Assembly: GCA_035771175.1 (NCBI GenBank)
Contig: CM069602.1
Coordinates: 8,743,001-8,807,000 of the forward strand
Source: Paratinospora sagittata
Taxonomy: Eukaryota; Streptophyta; Magnoliopsida; Ranunculales; Menispermaceae
Direction: 5' to 3'
Length of the DNA: 64,000 bases
In this document: one piece after another, positions 48,701-59,175 of the stretch
Numbering within the stretch: position 1 is the first letter of the stretch
How the letters are laid out: each line of letters starts with the position of its first letter
The notes under the pieces: generated by a model
Told to the model about the DNA's origin: nothing
What the model saw: the letters and a program-made list of their open reading frames with translations, nothing else
The model's database searches: none
Made by a program: the position numbers and the translations under genes

Positions 48701-51430
48701 AAAATTTAGCAGAATCCTAAAATTTGGTTCTGCACAAAAATTATTTTATTGATTCTCCCTGTTGCTATTTTTATATTACAAGATAACTTTAACATTTATC
48801 TATTTATTAAATAGACAAACAGAATAAGAAATTTCGATTTCTAAAATTCAACATCCCATGTATGAGCCTGCTTTGACATGTGTGCCAATAACTCAACAGC
48901 ATCAAATAAATACAAAATATTTAAAGACCCCTTAATACTTGAGTTAGTTCTACAGATATGAAAAAAAAAAAAAAAAACCACGTAATAGCAGCTAACAAGC
49001 TATGCCTGCAGTATTTGCAGCAAATTAATTTGTATAAACTTTTCCAGTAAACACAAAAAGAAATGATGAACAAAGAAGCAAACGAAAAACCTCCACCAAA
49101 TTATATTCATGTTCGTAGCCACAGATACTGCAAAAAAAAAAAATAATAATAATAATATAATTACCATCTGACCAACTGCTGTTGTAATTATGGCGGGCAT
49201 ATTTTTGTAACGTAATCCATCGGCCTCGAAGACTCCTGACTGCTCCATCAACTGAAAAAAAAAACATAAGACAGAATTTTAACATATCAATCCACCTCTA
49301 GAATCACTAAGATAAGAATGATGCTTAATTTTTATTTTTTACTTTGTTCTCAAAACCAGCCCAAATCATGACAACTAAGAGACTCAATTCTAAGCCCTTT
49401 TGAAACAACTAAAACCTCCACATAATGCAGGACGCTTCACAACCTCATCTCTAAGGCATGTAAACATCATGACAAACTACAGCATAAACTAGATTTTAAA
49501 AAGTGCATGTTACTGGTTAATGACATTCACCACCAGAAACTGATCATTCTTCTAACAGAGATATTTAACCATGCCATGAACTAGAAGATTTTCAAAGATT
49601 TAGAAAAGCATAAACAAATGGTTTAAAGCAAAAGAAATTTTGACTATTCAGCTCCACGAGTCAATAAAAAGTTGGATATACAATTTTCTTAACTAAATCA
49701 CCAACCCTACCCTCCTGAGTTAAGTTTGGTTTCAGCATATAATTGAACATGCTTTTTCGATTAAGATCCATTTTTCTTCGTTAAGATATGCAACTAGTAG
49801 AATGAAAGCAACTTGAACCCAAGACCTCCACAAACAAAGTTATGATACCATGTCAGAGTTTCAGCAGCTTAGAATTATGATCGTAGAACAAGCATATCTT
49901 ATATCACAAGCTAGATTTGGTGGTAAGACTATAGAAATCTGCTCAATTATAATACACTTGCCTTCAGGTTTTAGAAATGAGACAAAACCAATCCATCAGG
50001 TGATGGTACAAGCGGAAATTAGGGGGTTTGCCTCAAGAGCCAAATAAAACTCCAAGAGAGAAGTGAATCGCTTCGCTTGGTTCTGCTTTCGAAGATGGAA
50101 TACTAAAGGCTAGACAGAAAAAGAAAAATAGGCCATTCATGATTGCACGAAAGAGCTTCTAAGGTGAATAAAAAATGTCAAATCACCAGATTAAGTGGAA
50201 CTAAATTGTACAACAACGAGGTAGTTGTGGAAAACAAAGGGAAACTTGGTAGCATAACTTTCTTCAAAAGACTTGGAAGAAGTAGAGCTATTTATGTGAC
50301 AAGAGTAAGATGAAGTCGATTATTCCTTTCTAGAAACGTTTCCGGTGAATGATTCTTTTGGATGGAGAATCGGCTTAGGCAGTGGTCACTGGGGTGCACA
50401 ATAAAATGAGAAGTCTCAGTTGGATAGATTCAGGAAAGGATTTTAAAAAATGTACAAAGCTACATAGGAATTTCACATTGAGGAGAATCAACTTGAGAGG
50501 GGAATTCAAAAGGTAGCAGTAGCACTATGAAAGGAATGACACAAAGATAAATATCTATAGTTAGATGATCCAAATTAAACAAATAGAAAATAAAAATCCT
50601 CCATCAGGTGGCTCATAAGATGAGTCAATTCAATTTTGACATGTATATAGGAGCTACACAGAACTAAATTAATTTTGGAATCCAGTCTCAGGAACATCTT
50701 CAGAAAAATTAGCCAAATAAGTCAGGCCACTTCATCATACTCTTCCTTTTTAGATAAGAGAAAAAAAGGATGAGCTATTCAGATCAAAATTTAACAGTTG
50801 GTCATGTTCATGAAAATGTACAATATTGGATGCACCATTAGCTCACATGCATGGGAAAGGATCAAAACACAAGATCTCAGCTTCGCCTTACCACACTACC
50901 TTCAGCATCTTGCTCATTCGCGAGATCTTGAAGAAACCACGCAGCACTTGTACCATCCTCAACATCATGCTTCAAATCTAACAGCTCAAAAATCAAGCTC
51001 TCATCGCGTGTAGGATCAGCGAACACTTCCTGTAACAAAAAAAAAGCAGAATACAAACTTATTTAAGAAAAGAAAAAGAAAAAAAGACAAAATTTTTGAT
51101 CAACGGAGGAACAATTTCACCACTTTTGTCCAATAAGATACCGAAGTGGATGATTGTTCAACCAAACACTACTTGTCAGAATCTATCAAAACTACAAAAC
51201 ACAACAATTAGCAATATCTTAAAACCAACCTGATAATCAGGAACTTCTCGAATACTGCTCACATCCTGCAATTCCAAAACAAAATCTCCTCCCTAAGTCA
51301 CACCACCTCCTAATTTCACAAGCAATATTCCAAACACAAATTTGAGAAACCAAACCTCGAATCTAAGAGGGAACGCAGAGGAAACAGCACCACCAAACAG
51401 AGGTCGTTCAACGCTTTCCTCCCCAGACAT
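45715..51430 (-). CDS. MOG1: MOG1 homolog, Ran guanine nucleotide release factor
   Basis: By family, MOG1 binds Ran GTPase and helps release its nucleotide, so it supports nucleocytoplasmic transport. Exons on the minus strand: 51430-51356, 51265-51230, 51029-50892, 49251-49165, 47037-46990, 46914-46838, 45862-45715. They total 609 nt and 202 aa. Segments: [126 protein letters not shown] and a C-terminus ending [13 protein letters not shown]. Length and order match plant MOG1 (Mog1/PsbP-like fold). The fifth intron has a GC donor (AAAG|GCAAGG); all others are GT-AG. A CACGTG box lies near 51543. The large intron 3 carries a SINE-like piece. Confidence 0.92.
45928..46020. repeat. 47-bp imperfect tandem duplication in MOG1 intron 6
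   Basis: Units beginning TTAGAAAGGGAATAATTTGC (45928) and TTAGAAAGAGAATAATTTGC (45975) with a few differences. Confidence 0.85.
49700..49860 (-). mobile_element. Possible tRNA-derived SINE in MOG1 intron 3
   Basis: The minus strand reads ACATGGTATCATAACTTTG, then GGAGGTCTTGGGTTCAAG, the spacing and wording of a tRNA-derived SINE head with a B-box-like GGTTCAAG. The tail is not clear. Confidence 0.4.
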
Positions 51431-51857
51431 ACTCATCAAACTTCGACAAACTGCCTCAGTTCCTCCTATTCACCACACACATTTACAACTAATGAGAACT
51501 ATTTAAATAAAAAGTGACTCAATCTCTGGCATTTCACTGAAACACGTGAAATTTAAGAGAATTGTGGATGAGAAATGTACTTAGTAAGTTTGTGAAAGAA
51601 AGAACGGTTGAAATGAAAAACTCTAATCAAGCAGATTAATCAACTAGAAGACGACGATATATATCCAGGATGGTAGTAATTGAAACCCTAGTTGCGTGGT
51701 TCTACTCTGCCACTGTTGTCCAAGGAAAAACGCAACGCAACCTTGAGATTGTTCGCAGAAAGGGCGGGCGGTGGAGAAGTTTCTATAGCATTCTACTGAC
51801 GCTCGCTTCGTGGTAAAATTGGCGAGTTAGCCCCGTCTACTTGCCAAGAACGAGCCC
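51431..51857. other. MOG1 5' UTR and promoter
   Basis: Short upstream region between the MOG1 ATG and the hAT-like element. The 51463-51500 part is the ancestor-like copy of the unit triplicated beside the MOG1 pseudogene at 56194-56490. Confidence 0.5.
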
Positions 51858-52296
51858 TAATATCTAGGGTGTAGAAACCTCGGTTCAGTTTGATTTTTGA
51901 TAAAAATCAAACTTGAACCGAACTATTATTCAAGCCAAAGATACGGTTTAGATTCATCGAGTTAGTTACGTCAATTTTACACTTATAAATCTTATATTTA
52001 ACACTATTTTATCTTTTCAAAACATATTCAATTCTTTGAAGAATATACTATATAATTCTATCATTAAAATTAAAATACAAAATACATTATTACATTCAAT
52101 AAGAATATTAAAAAAGATTGATATGAAAATTTTCTGCATGTTTTTCATTTAAAACCTTTCTTAAGGTAATTTTTTTTATGTAACCACGCATCCAATTCTA
52201 AATATCTAATAATTAAAAGCAAATTCAAAAAATATTTTATCATGTTCCTGCTCATACTATAATCAAAGACTTGAAGCAACATTATCCAACATAACT

Positions 52297-52514
52297 AAAC
52301 AAACCAAGTTTCTAAAAAGGAAAAAAAAAATCAAATTAATTATTACATGTTCTACTTCAACACAACACAACTTAATTCTCAATCACCACAGCTTGATATC
52401 AAGATAACTAAACAAACCAAGTTTCTTAAAAGGAAAAAAAATATCAAATTAATTATTACAAGTTCTACTTCAACACAACACAACTTAATTCTCAATCACC
52501 ACAGCTTGATATGC
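52297..52514. repeat. 113-bp tandem duplication inside the hAT-like element
   Basis: The sequence starting AACTAAACAAACCAAGTTTC and ending CACCACAGCTTGATAT occurs twice in a row with a period of 113 bp and few differences. Confidence 0.9.
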
Positions 52515-53464
52515 AAGCAAAAGTGCCAAATATAAATAATTCTCTTAGCCACATCTTTACAAGTGCAAAAAAAACATAAATAATACACATCCATAAGAAA
52601 AAATAATAATAATAATAACAATACACATCCATAAGAGAAAAAAAAAAAAAAAGAATTGGAAAACTAAAAAACAAGATTTTCCTTCTATTGAATCAAGGTA
52701 TATCCAATTTTAAATTCTTTAAACATAGATTTGTAGAAAAAGCTCAGGGCTCATGCAAAATTAACCCATTTTTTTAAAATATAATCCCACAAAATCATTA
52801 ATATAGAATAGATTTTCATCACTAAACAATAAACAAACAAATATAAATCAGTTACAGATTCAAAAAATGTCACCTTCGAGTCCTTTTACAATATTTACAG
52901 ATTTTAATTTGTCGTTGAGAGGCATTGACTTCTCAATATTTACTTTGTAGCAAACTAAAGAATCACAAATCAGTTTCAGATTCAAAAATTGTCACTAAGG
53001 AATCACAAATCAGTTACAAATTCAAAAAATATCACAGAAACAAGCAAAACACACCACATTGACGGCATAAAAAAATAAAGAAATCTTGGAGAAATGGAGA
53101 AAACAATACCTTGAATGGAGTTGACGTTGGCGTTGAGCAGCGGCGACAGCAGAGATAGAGTAAGGAGAACGAAGAAATCGCAGGGGTTGGAAAATGGAAA
53201 TCGCAGAGGTTGGAAAATGGAAATCGCAGGGTTGGAGATTAAGAAAAGTAGGGGTTTGAAGATGGTTTGGGTTGAAGAAATTGCAAAATGGAGAAGAAAT
53301 CGAAGGGATTGTCGGGGTTTCGGAAAGAAATTGCACGATTTGGGGTTTTGAGAAGACAAGAAATTGCAGCTTTAGGGGAAGAACGAAGAAGTTGTAGGTT
53401 GCAACGAGTGAGAAAGAAGTTGCAGCGAGACGGGGAAACAGTGATGGAACAGCGATTCCAGCGA

Positions 53465-53973
53465 TAGGGGTGAAATCAGGTTCGGTTGGGTCGGGTTTTT
53501 GCCCGATGAGGGCGGGCGGGTCGGGCGGGTTAGGCTCTTTAAATAACTTAATTTTTTTTTAAAGTTTAATAATTATTATTTATATTTTTATTAGTAATCA
53601 AATATATTAAATTATCACGTAAAAACTTATTAAACTACTATTTAAACTTTGAGATTTCTTTCTTTTGAAAAAACTCATATATGTACAAGTCAAAATAGTC
53701 TTAAATTTGACTTATGAGAATAATGATGAATAAGAAGTTGATGGACTTTTATAAATAAAGAGAGTCTCTCATTCTTCCTAACAAGCAATGTGAGACTAAA
53801 ATATAATTTTTCTCTTTTAGTCTCAAGCACTCATCTTATGATTCTTATCCAATTTTTTTTACCATCTAACCCAATAATTTAAAAAAATTATTTGAGGGTT
53901 ATGGGTCTTCTTAATTAGAGGCTTTGTATGTAATAGTTTTTTAGTATCTTTATTATATATACATACATATATG

Positions 53974-54018
<45 letters not shown>

Positions 54019-54175
54019 TATAAATTTTAAGAGATCGGATTGGGTCAGGTCGGGTATGGTTGGGTTGCTAACAAATTAACCTGACTAACTTGACTTATCA
54101 ATCAAACCCGACACGACCTGACCCGAAATGGTCGGATTTGATCAGGTCTGACCGGTCGAGTTATTTACACCCCTA
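53465..54175. mobile_element. Nested hAT-like element, about 0.7 kb
   Basis: Starts TAGGGGTGAAATCAGG and ends TTATTTACACCCCTA, with GGTCGGGT-rich sub-terminal inverted sequence. Flanking octamers TCCAGCGA and AATAGCGA agree at five of eight positions, so the duplication is worn. It contains a long TA/TATG microsatellite (53955-54013). Non-coding. Confidence 0.55.
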
Positions 54176-54579
54176 AATAGCGAGCAAGAAAGAAGCTGCA
54201 GCTAGACTTTAGCGTTAGAGAAAGAAATAGCAAAATCTTGAAGCTTGGGCAACAAAAAATCGCAGGTTAGGACAGCAAAATTAGCGGCGGAGGTGTGAAA
54301 CATTAAAGGACTGGCGTATTTTTTTTTTTCCTCAAAGGGTTCAAAATGGATATGAGACGTTAGGGTTATAGAAAAATGTCAATACTGGCCTCAACTTCGG
54401 TTCGATTAGGGTTAATTGCGATTTTTCAATGCCTAAACCGAAACCTGAACCAAACCGATCGATTTTTTAAATCTTAAAACCAAAAACTGAACCGAATTTC
54501 GCCAAAACCGAACCTAACACATCGATTTGGTTCGATTTTTCGATTTGGTCGGTTTCCATGAACACCCCTACTAATATCT

Positions 54580-55466
54580 ATTCCTTTTTTTTCTTTTTCT
54601 TTTTTTTTAAATAAATATCTACACTTTCAAACGCCCAAACTAATACAAAGGTTTGCCTTTAATGACCAAAAGAACTAAAAATAATAATAATAACTAGTAA
54701 ATTTTGTGAATCATTAGTATTTTTGTTTAATTTGTAGCTTGTAGCATATATAAATATAATAATCTAATTAGTTGTCAAAGTAGAAATTTAACTAAATAAA
54801 ATTAAAACACTAAACTCAAATTTGTTTACTTAAAATTAAAAATTATGAACTATTTAAAATAAAAGTCTAGAAATAACTAAGACATTTTAGAACAAAAACT
54901 TGACATATTTTTAAAAATCGAACCAATTCGGTTTGATTCGATTTGGATTGATCGGTTTACATTTTTTGACGTGTAAAATATATTTTTTTTAAAATTAAAA
55001 GAAATATATTACAAATAATATAATATAATCATGTAATGTTACAAAAAAAATATATTTCATCAACATATGTATTAATATATCATATTGCATCAATACTCAT
55101 ATAAAAATATTTAACATACATAGTATAATAACAACATGAAATGATAATTTTAAAGTTAAAAATTTACATCAAATTATTTATTATCTAACATACATACAAC
55201 AATGGTATCATTCTTTATCATAAAAATAAAAAATAATCAATCTACATCTCATTTTCTAAACAAAATTAAATAAAGTACAAAAAAAAACTATCAAACTAAA
55301 CCAAGCCGAACCGTTTAAGATAAGTTTTTAAGACGTCAATCAGCAAACTAAACCGAACCAATTCGTTTTTGAAACCTCCAATATGAAACCAAATCGATTA
55401 AAGCCCCTAAATCGAATTAAACCGAACCAAATTGAATGCACCCATTCAATCCACTGGCACCCCTAA
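54580..55466. other. AT-rich region with a hAT-like end
   Basis: No gene. From about 54915 the sequence has CGGTTTGATTCGATTTGG, and near 55310-55466 it has CCGAACC-rich sequence ending TGGCACCCCTAA, like one end of the neighbouring hAT-type family. The opposite end and a target duplication are not clear, so this may be a truncated copy. Confidence 0.4.
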
Positions 55467-56190
55467 TTTGAATGTGAAAACAGTGCCTAAGCGAATATGT
55501 TAAAACACTCTTTTCACATCCAAATAACAGTCCCTAGTTTGACTATTTGTACATTTTAAACAACTCTCTCTGTTCTTTTTGTACCTTCCTTATATGCGGG
55601 TTACCTTACTGCTTGTTTCATGCACTCTGGCAGATAACACCAATTATGTTCCTCACCATGTCTTCAATTAGCAAATACCAAACTATCTAGAACATCACGC
55701 TCTTTGAAAAGATCTTGAAGAAACCCTGCATCACTTTCAACATCTTCAAAATCATGACTCAAATCTAACAGCTTAAAATCAACTTCTCGTCCTGTGTAGA
55801 ATAAAAAAACACCTCCTTTAACCAACAGAGCAGAATCCAAATTTATTAAAGAAGAAAACAAGACACAAGAACTCTTTATCAAAGGAGGAAGTTGAACAAT
55901 TTCACCATTTTGTCCAGTAAGATACAAGAGGGGATAGTTGTTAATTAAATTAAACGCCTCTAACAAAATTACACAATACAACTATAGCAATTTGGAAACC
56001 AGCCTGATGATCGAGAAGTATGCGTGTATACCTCACAATCCTGCAATTTCAAAACAAAAAATCTCCTCCCTAAGTAACACTGCCTCCTAATTTCACAAGT
56101 AATGTTAAAGCCACAAAAATTTGAGAATTCTACCAAATAGAGGTGGTTCCTCCCCAGACATACTCCTGAAATTTTAACGAAACTACCTCA
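55467..56190 (-). pseudogene. MOG1 pseudogene (DNA-level duplicate)
   Basis: Three MOG1 exon regions are recognisable on the minus strand in gene order. Exon 1 is near 56161 (ATG kept, MSGEE-like, then shifted). Exon 2 is near 56001-56045, with the donor GT changed to GC and little protein similarity left. Exon 3 is at about 55664-55800 (FKLLDLSHDFEDVE, then AGFLQDL). The introns between them are also kept, so it is not a processed copy. A piece of MOG1 3' flanking sequence (55500-55620) is present but inverted relative to the exons. Exons 4-7 are missing. Confidence 0.85.
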
Positions 56191-56193
56191 ATT

Positions 56194-56490
56194 GTTCCTA
56201 TTCACCATACACATTTGTAACTAATGAGAACTAAACTAGACATAACAAATATATAATGAATTTCAAGAAAAAAAGAAATTAACTCAATCGTTTGCAACCG
56301 TAGTTCCTCCTACTCACCACACACATGTACAAATAATGAGAAGTAAATTGGACAAAAGAATACATAACGAATTTCAAAAAGAAAAGAAAGCGACTCTATC
56401 GCTTGCAACCTTAGTTCTTCCAATTCACCAAACACGTTTACAAACTAATGAGAAGTAAATCAGACAAAAGAACATAATAATAAATATTGT
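56194..56490. repeat. About 110-bp unit in three tandem copies, upstream of MOG1 pseudogene
   Basis: Units start GTTCCTATTCACC (56194), GTTCCTCCTACTC (56303) and GTTCTTCCAATTC (56414). They share AATGAGAA and GAATTTCAA segments. A single related unit lies at the same place beside the intact MOG1 gene (about 51463-51560). Confidence 0.85.
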
Positions 56491-56826
56491 TAGAAAGAAT
56501 GTCATTTAATATTAAAGATTTTGATAATATTTAAAAAATATTATTTATTTTAAAATTTATATATGTAATTTTATTTTCTTAAAAAAATAATGTTTATTTT
56601 TTAACATTAAAATATTATTTATTTTTAAATCTTATTAATATTTTAAAAAATATAATACAAAGTTTTAATAATATTTTTAAATATAATTAAAAAAATTTAA
56701 TATTTAATGATATTTTTAATTATAATTTTTATTATTTTTTTAAATATTTATTTTATTGTAATGAAATTTCAATAAAGAAAAGACTTAGGCTCAATTGCCT
56801 GTAGTTTACACTTAATAAAAGAAACG
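56491..56826. other. Very AT-rich spacer
   Basis: Dominated by TAATATTTTTAAAT-type sequence with several self-complementary segments. Nothing coding. Confidence 0.5.
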
Positions 56827-56832
56827 AAAAAA
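56827..56832 (-). terminator. Pol III terminator of the tRNA gene
   Basis: TTTTTT on the minus strand, about 15 nt past the tRNA 3' end. This is the usual T-run stop for RNA polymerase III. Confidence 0.6.
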
Positions 56833-56846
56833 GAAGAATAAAGTTT

Positions 56847-56918
56847 TATCAGAGACAGGTTTCGATCCTGTGACCTGTGGGTTATGGGCCCACCACGCTT
56901 CCGCTGCGCCACTCTGAT
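56847..56918 (-). tRNA. Initiator tRNA-Met (CAT)
   Basis: 72 nt on the minus strand. Acceptor ATCAGAG pairs with CTCTGAT, with A1:T72 and the discriminator A. The D arm is TGGCGCAGCGGAAGCGTGG. The anticodon arm is GGGCCCATAACCC, with anticodon CAT and the three G:C pairs of initiators. The T arm is ACAGG ATCGAAA CCTGT with the initiator-type loop ATCGAAA. The T-stem outer pair is A:T where the plant consensus has C:G, a compensated change. No intron. Looks functional. Confidence 0.95.
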
Positions 56919-59175
56919 TTGTTGCTTATAGTTGAGATTTTTTAGTATATAACGTTGTTTTCATGACAAGCCACAACAGTGCCTCTTTTTAATTTCTAGT
57001 CCTTTGACATGATCATTGTCAATGAAAATTCCTTATTTATGTTCAACCCCATGAGCTACATCAGCTATTACATAAGTGAGGAAAGACAAAAGAAGAGGCA
57101 TACACATTAGTAAAACTAAAGTTAATTTATAAAAAGATATGAAAATTAATTAAATTTAAAACGATAGTAAAAATTATTTGGTTTACCCCTTAGGAGGAAA
57201 GATGGGAAAAGTGATGCTTCGACCTTCTGTAACTAAAAATAATCTTTGTTTTAACGTTTCTTTAACCTATATATTTGACATTCCGTATTTTGTATGTCAA
57301 TATGATCTTGTAGAAAAGGAGCTGAGTGTCTTTATTTCTTGAAAAGTAGCTTAAAAAAGGATAATAAAAATGGATGGGCACAAATCATAGTTATTATCAC
57401 GTCAAACCAAATCAGAAGCTTAATTAAATTTCAAATTTGAACCCAACAAACTGAACCAAGGATAAAATGATTTTAATAGATAACTGAAATATCAGCTACC
57501 TTACTTAATAATAATCTATTATTTATTTGTTTGTTTATTCATCAATGGTTTACGTTACCATAGGCTTGACAAAATGTTTTCAAGCTTAATAACTATAAGA
57601 TCAATGTTCAAACCGAACCAAATATCTCAATTGGATCAGAATAGCAGTAAGATTCCACTATTCAAACTTCAGCCGAGTAACATCTGTAGAATAAGATGGC
57701 ATACATACTAGATGAAAGATTATTTGGTAGAAATTAATGATTTTTATGTACCCTGTGAATTCTGTACTACAGGAATACAGTGGTAATTGTGAAGATGAAA
57801 AGCCAAAGAGGCCTTGAAAAAATGCTAGGATCACCCCTACCACCAACCACCGTAAGATAAAGCTACAGTTTCTTTTGTATGAAAACTAGAGGACAACCAT
57901 AGCAACTAAAGGATGATTCATTTTAGTTTTGTTAGAGATGCTATATCATTAAGGTAACATTTGCAAGGAGATGCTCAAAATGCTTAATGGTTCTGATCAT
58001 TAGTTCAGCTCAGTTTTGCGGAAGATATCCAAGATGGAAATATGAATCTCAAAAGTTCTACATGTCCACCCAAGATACATTGAAGGATGGCTTTCAATGT
58101 GACCATGAAATTCCTTTCTTACACATTGTCATGGCAGGTAACAATCAACCATTTTCAGCGCCTACAATTACAAAGAAACAAGGAAATGGTCAGACAATCC
58201 TGAAACCTTTTATTGAAATCAGCAATCTCCTATCAAATCAGTGAAAATCGATTTTGTGTAGAGTTCAACTCGAAAGCAGAAGTGCAAGTGCTTAACCTTA
58301 GAGTTACCATATTGAGTGTTTGGTATAACATTGAAAGAATCTTTTTTATCAAAAATTAATTTTCTCCGTTGGAGATACAAACTGACCTGAGCTGTAGAGT
58401 GTACAGGAATTTGGATGAAGAGTCCCTGATCTGGCAATTACTTGATATCACTGCACACAAACAAATTAGGTGCATTGTGTCAACATATAAGATGAGATAA
58501 ATTTTAAGATCAACTTCAAAATCTGGTTTCTGTAATGCAAAAGCCAGGGCTTCAGGCAAACATTAAAGATCCCAAGATATGCCCTCAAGCAAATGATTAG
58601 AGACAAAATTATGGTGAGCAGCTCAAGAATCTACTCCATGGTTATATATGCATCAGGAAAAGGTCATGTTTTGCCTAGAACTCCTAGGTAGAACTAAAAT
58701 GGCAAGCACTTATTAATGCACGCATCCAAGCGTACACAGAAGCACTTATAGGCTGCCCTAGTTGATATTTAAGTACATAGATATTCCAAAAAGAATACCA
58801 TATCTACCTTTCTTTCTTTCTTTTTTTGAGTCTATACCATATCTACGTTGGACATATTGAGTTTGTTCTTAGATGTTGCCAAAGTGGTCATGGATTCAGT
58901 TCCCATATCACCCGTGAAAAGAAACATGTCTAGGCCATGTTGGGTCTTATCCCAAAATTTACTTGTAATCATAGTTCGAATCCCACAGTAGTGACTCAGC
59001 AACATCCTTATGCAGTGGTTATTTATATGGTCACATGTTTAAAGTCCACTCTAAATTAACCTAAAGTTAATGCACCTGAGAATTCATCAAGGTTTCTACT
59101 GAATTATATACCTTGTGTTCCACCAACCGAAAAACTGGATTACTTTTTGGTGAAGTACTGGACAGTAGGTGGAGG
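56919..59175. other. Intergenic, tRNA to MUCI70-like gene
   Basis: No gene recognised. The part near 59175 is likely the 3' UTR of the minus-strand MUCI70-like gene. Open frames at 57987-58244 and 58219-58559 look random. Confidence 0.5.

Larger units (their letters stand above)
51866..54571. mobile_element. Non-autonomous hAT-like element, 2.7 kb, with nested insertion
   Basis: Ends are AGGGTGTAGAAACC on the left and, in complement, TAGGGGTGTTCATGGAAACC on the right. Both are followed inward by GGTTC/CGGTT-rich inverted sequence. Identical 8-bp copies TAATATCT flank it at 51858-51865 and 54572-54579. An 8-bp duplication and a TAGGGGTG start fit the hAT superfamily. No transposase is recognisable. 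Inside are a 113-bp duplication, a block of GAAATCGCAGGGTTGG-like repeats (53180-53290) and a second hAT-like insertion. Confidence 0.7.

Noticed and set aside
53003..53359. Overlapping open frames on both strands near 53000-53360 as a gene
   Set aside because: They come from short GAAATCGCAGGGTTGG-like repeats inside the hAT-like element. No domain is seen.
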